Part shown: in pieces, positions 63,371-64,000 of the stretch | How the letters are laid out: the number at the start of each line of letters is the position of its first letter | Position numbering within the stretch: the stretch's first letter is position 1 | Assembly (NCBI RefSeq): GCF_025567345.1 | Contig: NZ_JAOQJS010000006.1 | Coordinates: 248,001 to 312,000, forward strand | Length of the DNA stretch: 64,000 nucleotides | Direction: 5' to 3' | Source: Coprococcus ammoniilyticus | GTDB lineage: Bacteria > Bacillota > Clostridia > Lachnospirales > Lachnospiraceae | Notes under the pieces: model-generated | Database searches by the model: none | What the model was told of the DNA's origin: nothing | What the model saw: only the letters and a program-made list of their open reading frames with translations | Program-made: the position numbers and the translations under genes

Positions 63371-63686
63371 TTTTATATTCTGCTTATGTCTTTGCTAACA
63401 TACCTTATAAATGACACACTTCGCTTTCTATTCGATACATATGTCTTTTTCGTAAATACTACTGTGCCAACTCACCTTCGGCTGAGCGGAGCACTTAGTG
63501 AAGACGAGCGTTAGCGCGAAGTCTGAGGTTAGTGCGTGCCATGTAAGTACACTTAGCGAAAACAAGCGTTAGCGTAGTTTGAGGTTAGTGTAGCTTACTC
63601 TAATGTACAATATGTATCTCATAACGAAAGCCTCGTGTATGTCATATTACAAGGTATATTGCCATAGACACAAACAGAATATAAAA
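63371..63686. repeat. Long palindrome F with internal direct repeats
   Basis: The outer arms TTTTATATTCTGCTTATGTC and GACACAAACAGAATATAAAA pair and continue to ACATACCTTATAAATGAC and GTCATATTACAAGGTAT. The core contains two direct copies of a unit with CACTTAG, GAAAACAAGCGTTAGCG or GAAGACGAGCGTTAGCG, and TGAGGTTAGTG (from about 63491 and 63549). It is the largest of the palindrome family and lies 5' of the fibronectin gene, leftward. Confidence 0.85.
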
Positions 63687-64000
63687 GATAAATGTTAATT
63701 CTATACCTGTATATACGGCTCCATAACCCTAAATTCCAACATATCATCAGATCGATATGCTTATATAAATTATACCATATACATATGCACATCCGGTACT
63801 GAAAAAGTATCGTCAAAATGACGAAAAAATCAAGAAAATAGGCGGCTTGCGGCTATATCTGGCAGATTATACATTCTATCAAAATCTCCCTTATAAAGTC
63901 CGTTGACGACCTGCGATAGATAATCCAAAGTAGTAAGCCGAAAGTATTAATAAATATCCCGTTACATATCAGCCTGCCTGAGATAAATGTTGAGATTGGA
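63687..64000. other. Right-edge region without a supported gene
   Basis: No reading frame with a ribosome site is present. On the minus strand about 49 codons read in from the edge and stop near 63852. They include a hydrophobic stretch (INTFGLLLWIIY) and could be the end of a membrane protein, but this cannot be told from chance. A small hairpin CGTCA-TTT-TGACG lies at about 63812. Confidence 0.3.

Noticed and set aside
63619..63816. A 65-codon minus-strand frame near the right edge
   Set aside because: It overlaps palindrome F, has no ribosome site and its sequence is low in complexity.

Overview
The window looks like chromosome of an anaerobic, spore-forming gut Firmicute, probably Lachnospiraceae. 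The support is a moderately AT-rich composition with strong AGGAGG ribosome sites, spore genes (spmA, spmB, cotJA-cotJB-cotJC), indolepyruvate:ferredoxin oxidoreductase, a flavin reductase-rubredoxin fusion and a mannose-family PTS. The species cannot be named from the sequence alone.

Layout. 1-9 kb: the 5' part of a small alarmone synthetase (minus strand); a 79-bp tandem triplication in front of an unknown gene; an ECF sigma factor, its membrane-bound anti-sigma partner and a von Willebrand A lipoprotein that share one promoter motif; a zinc-ribbon membrane protein with nine decapeptide repeats; and iorA-iorB. 9-20 kb: a diguanylate cyclase, then a long operon encoding two SIS-domain proteins (one FrlB-like), all four mannose-family EII components, an amidohydrolase, a YjbQ protein, and its own HPr and Enzyme I. 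Two GntR/UTRA regulators follow. The best reading is uptake and deglycation of Amadori compounds such as fructoselysine. 20-34 kb: NUDIX hydrolase, GH3 glycosidase, cell-wall amidase, amidohydrolase, tRNA-Gln, acyl-ACP thioesterase, cvfB, aroB, ridA, a CPBP protease and a zinc/cadmium efflux operon. 34-43 kb: pyrG, a metallophosphoesterase with altered metal motifs and membrane helices, spmB/spmA, a toxin-antitoxin pair, the cotJ spore-coat operon and a two-gene flavin/FMN redox operon.

43-60 kb is a complete type I-B (Cst1/DevR-like) CRISPR-Cas locus in the order cas6-cas8-cas7-cas5-cas3-cas4-cas1-cas2, followed by an array that I count as 130 repeats of 30 bp (51666-60178). The array holds several families of near-identical spacers and one pair that are reverse complements. 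The long cas leader carries an inverted pair of sequences that strongly resemble the CRISPR repeat, which may mark an autoregulatory or repeat-derived RNA element. Beyond the array are an unrecognised gene with a weak nuclease-like motif, a PIN/NYN-like protein and a secreted fibronectin-III protein.

A second theme is a dispersed family of long imperfect palindromes (about 130-320 bp) between genes at 30.0-30.6, 33.7-34.2, 38.5-38.8 and 63.4-63.7 kb. Their inner cores are related, but their outer arms are unique to each locus and look like bidirectional terminator stems. This suggests a small mobile palindrome that sits in the loops of terminators.
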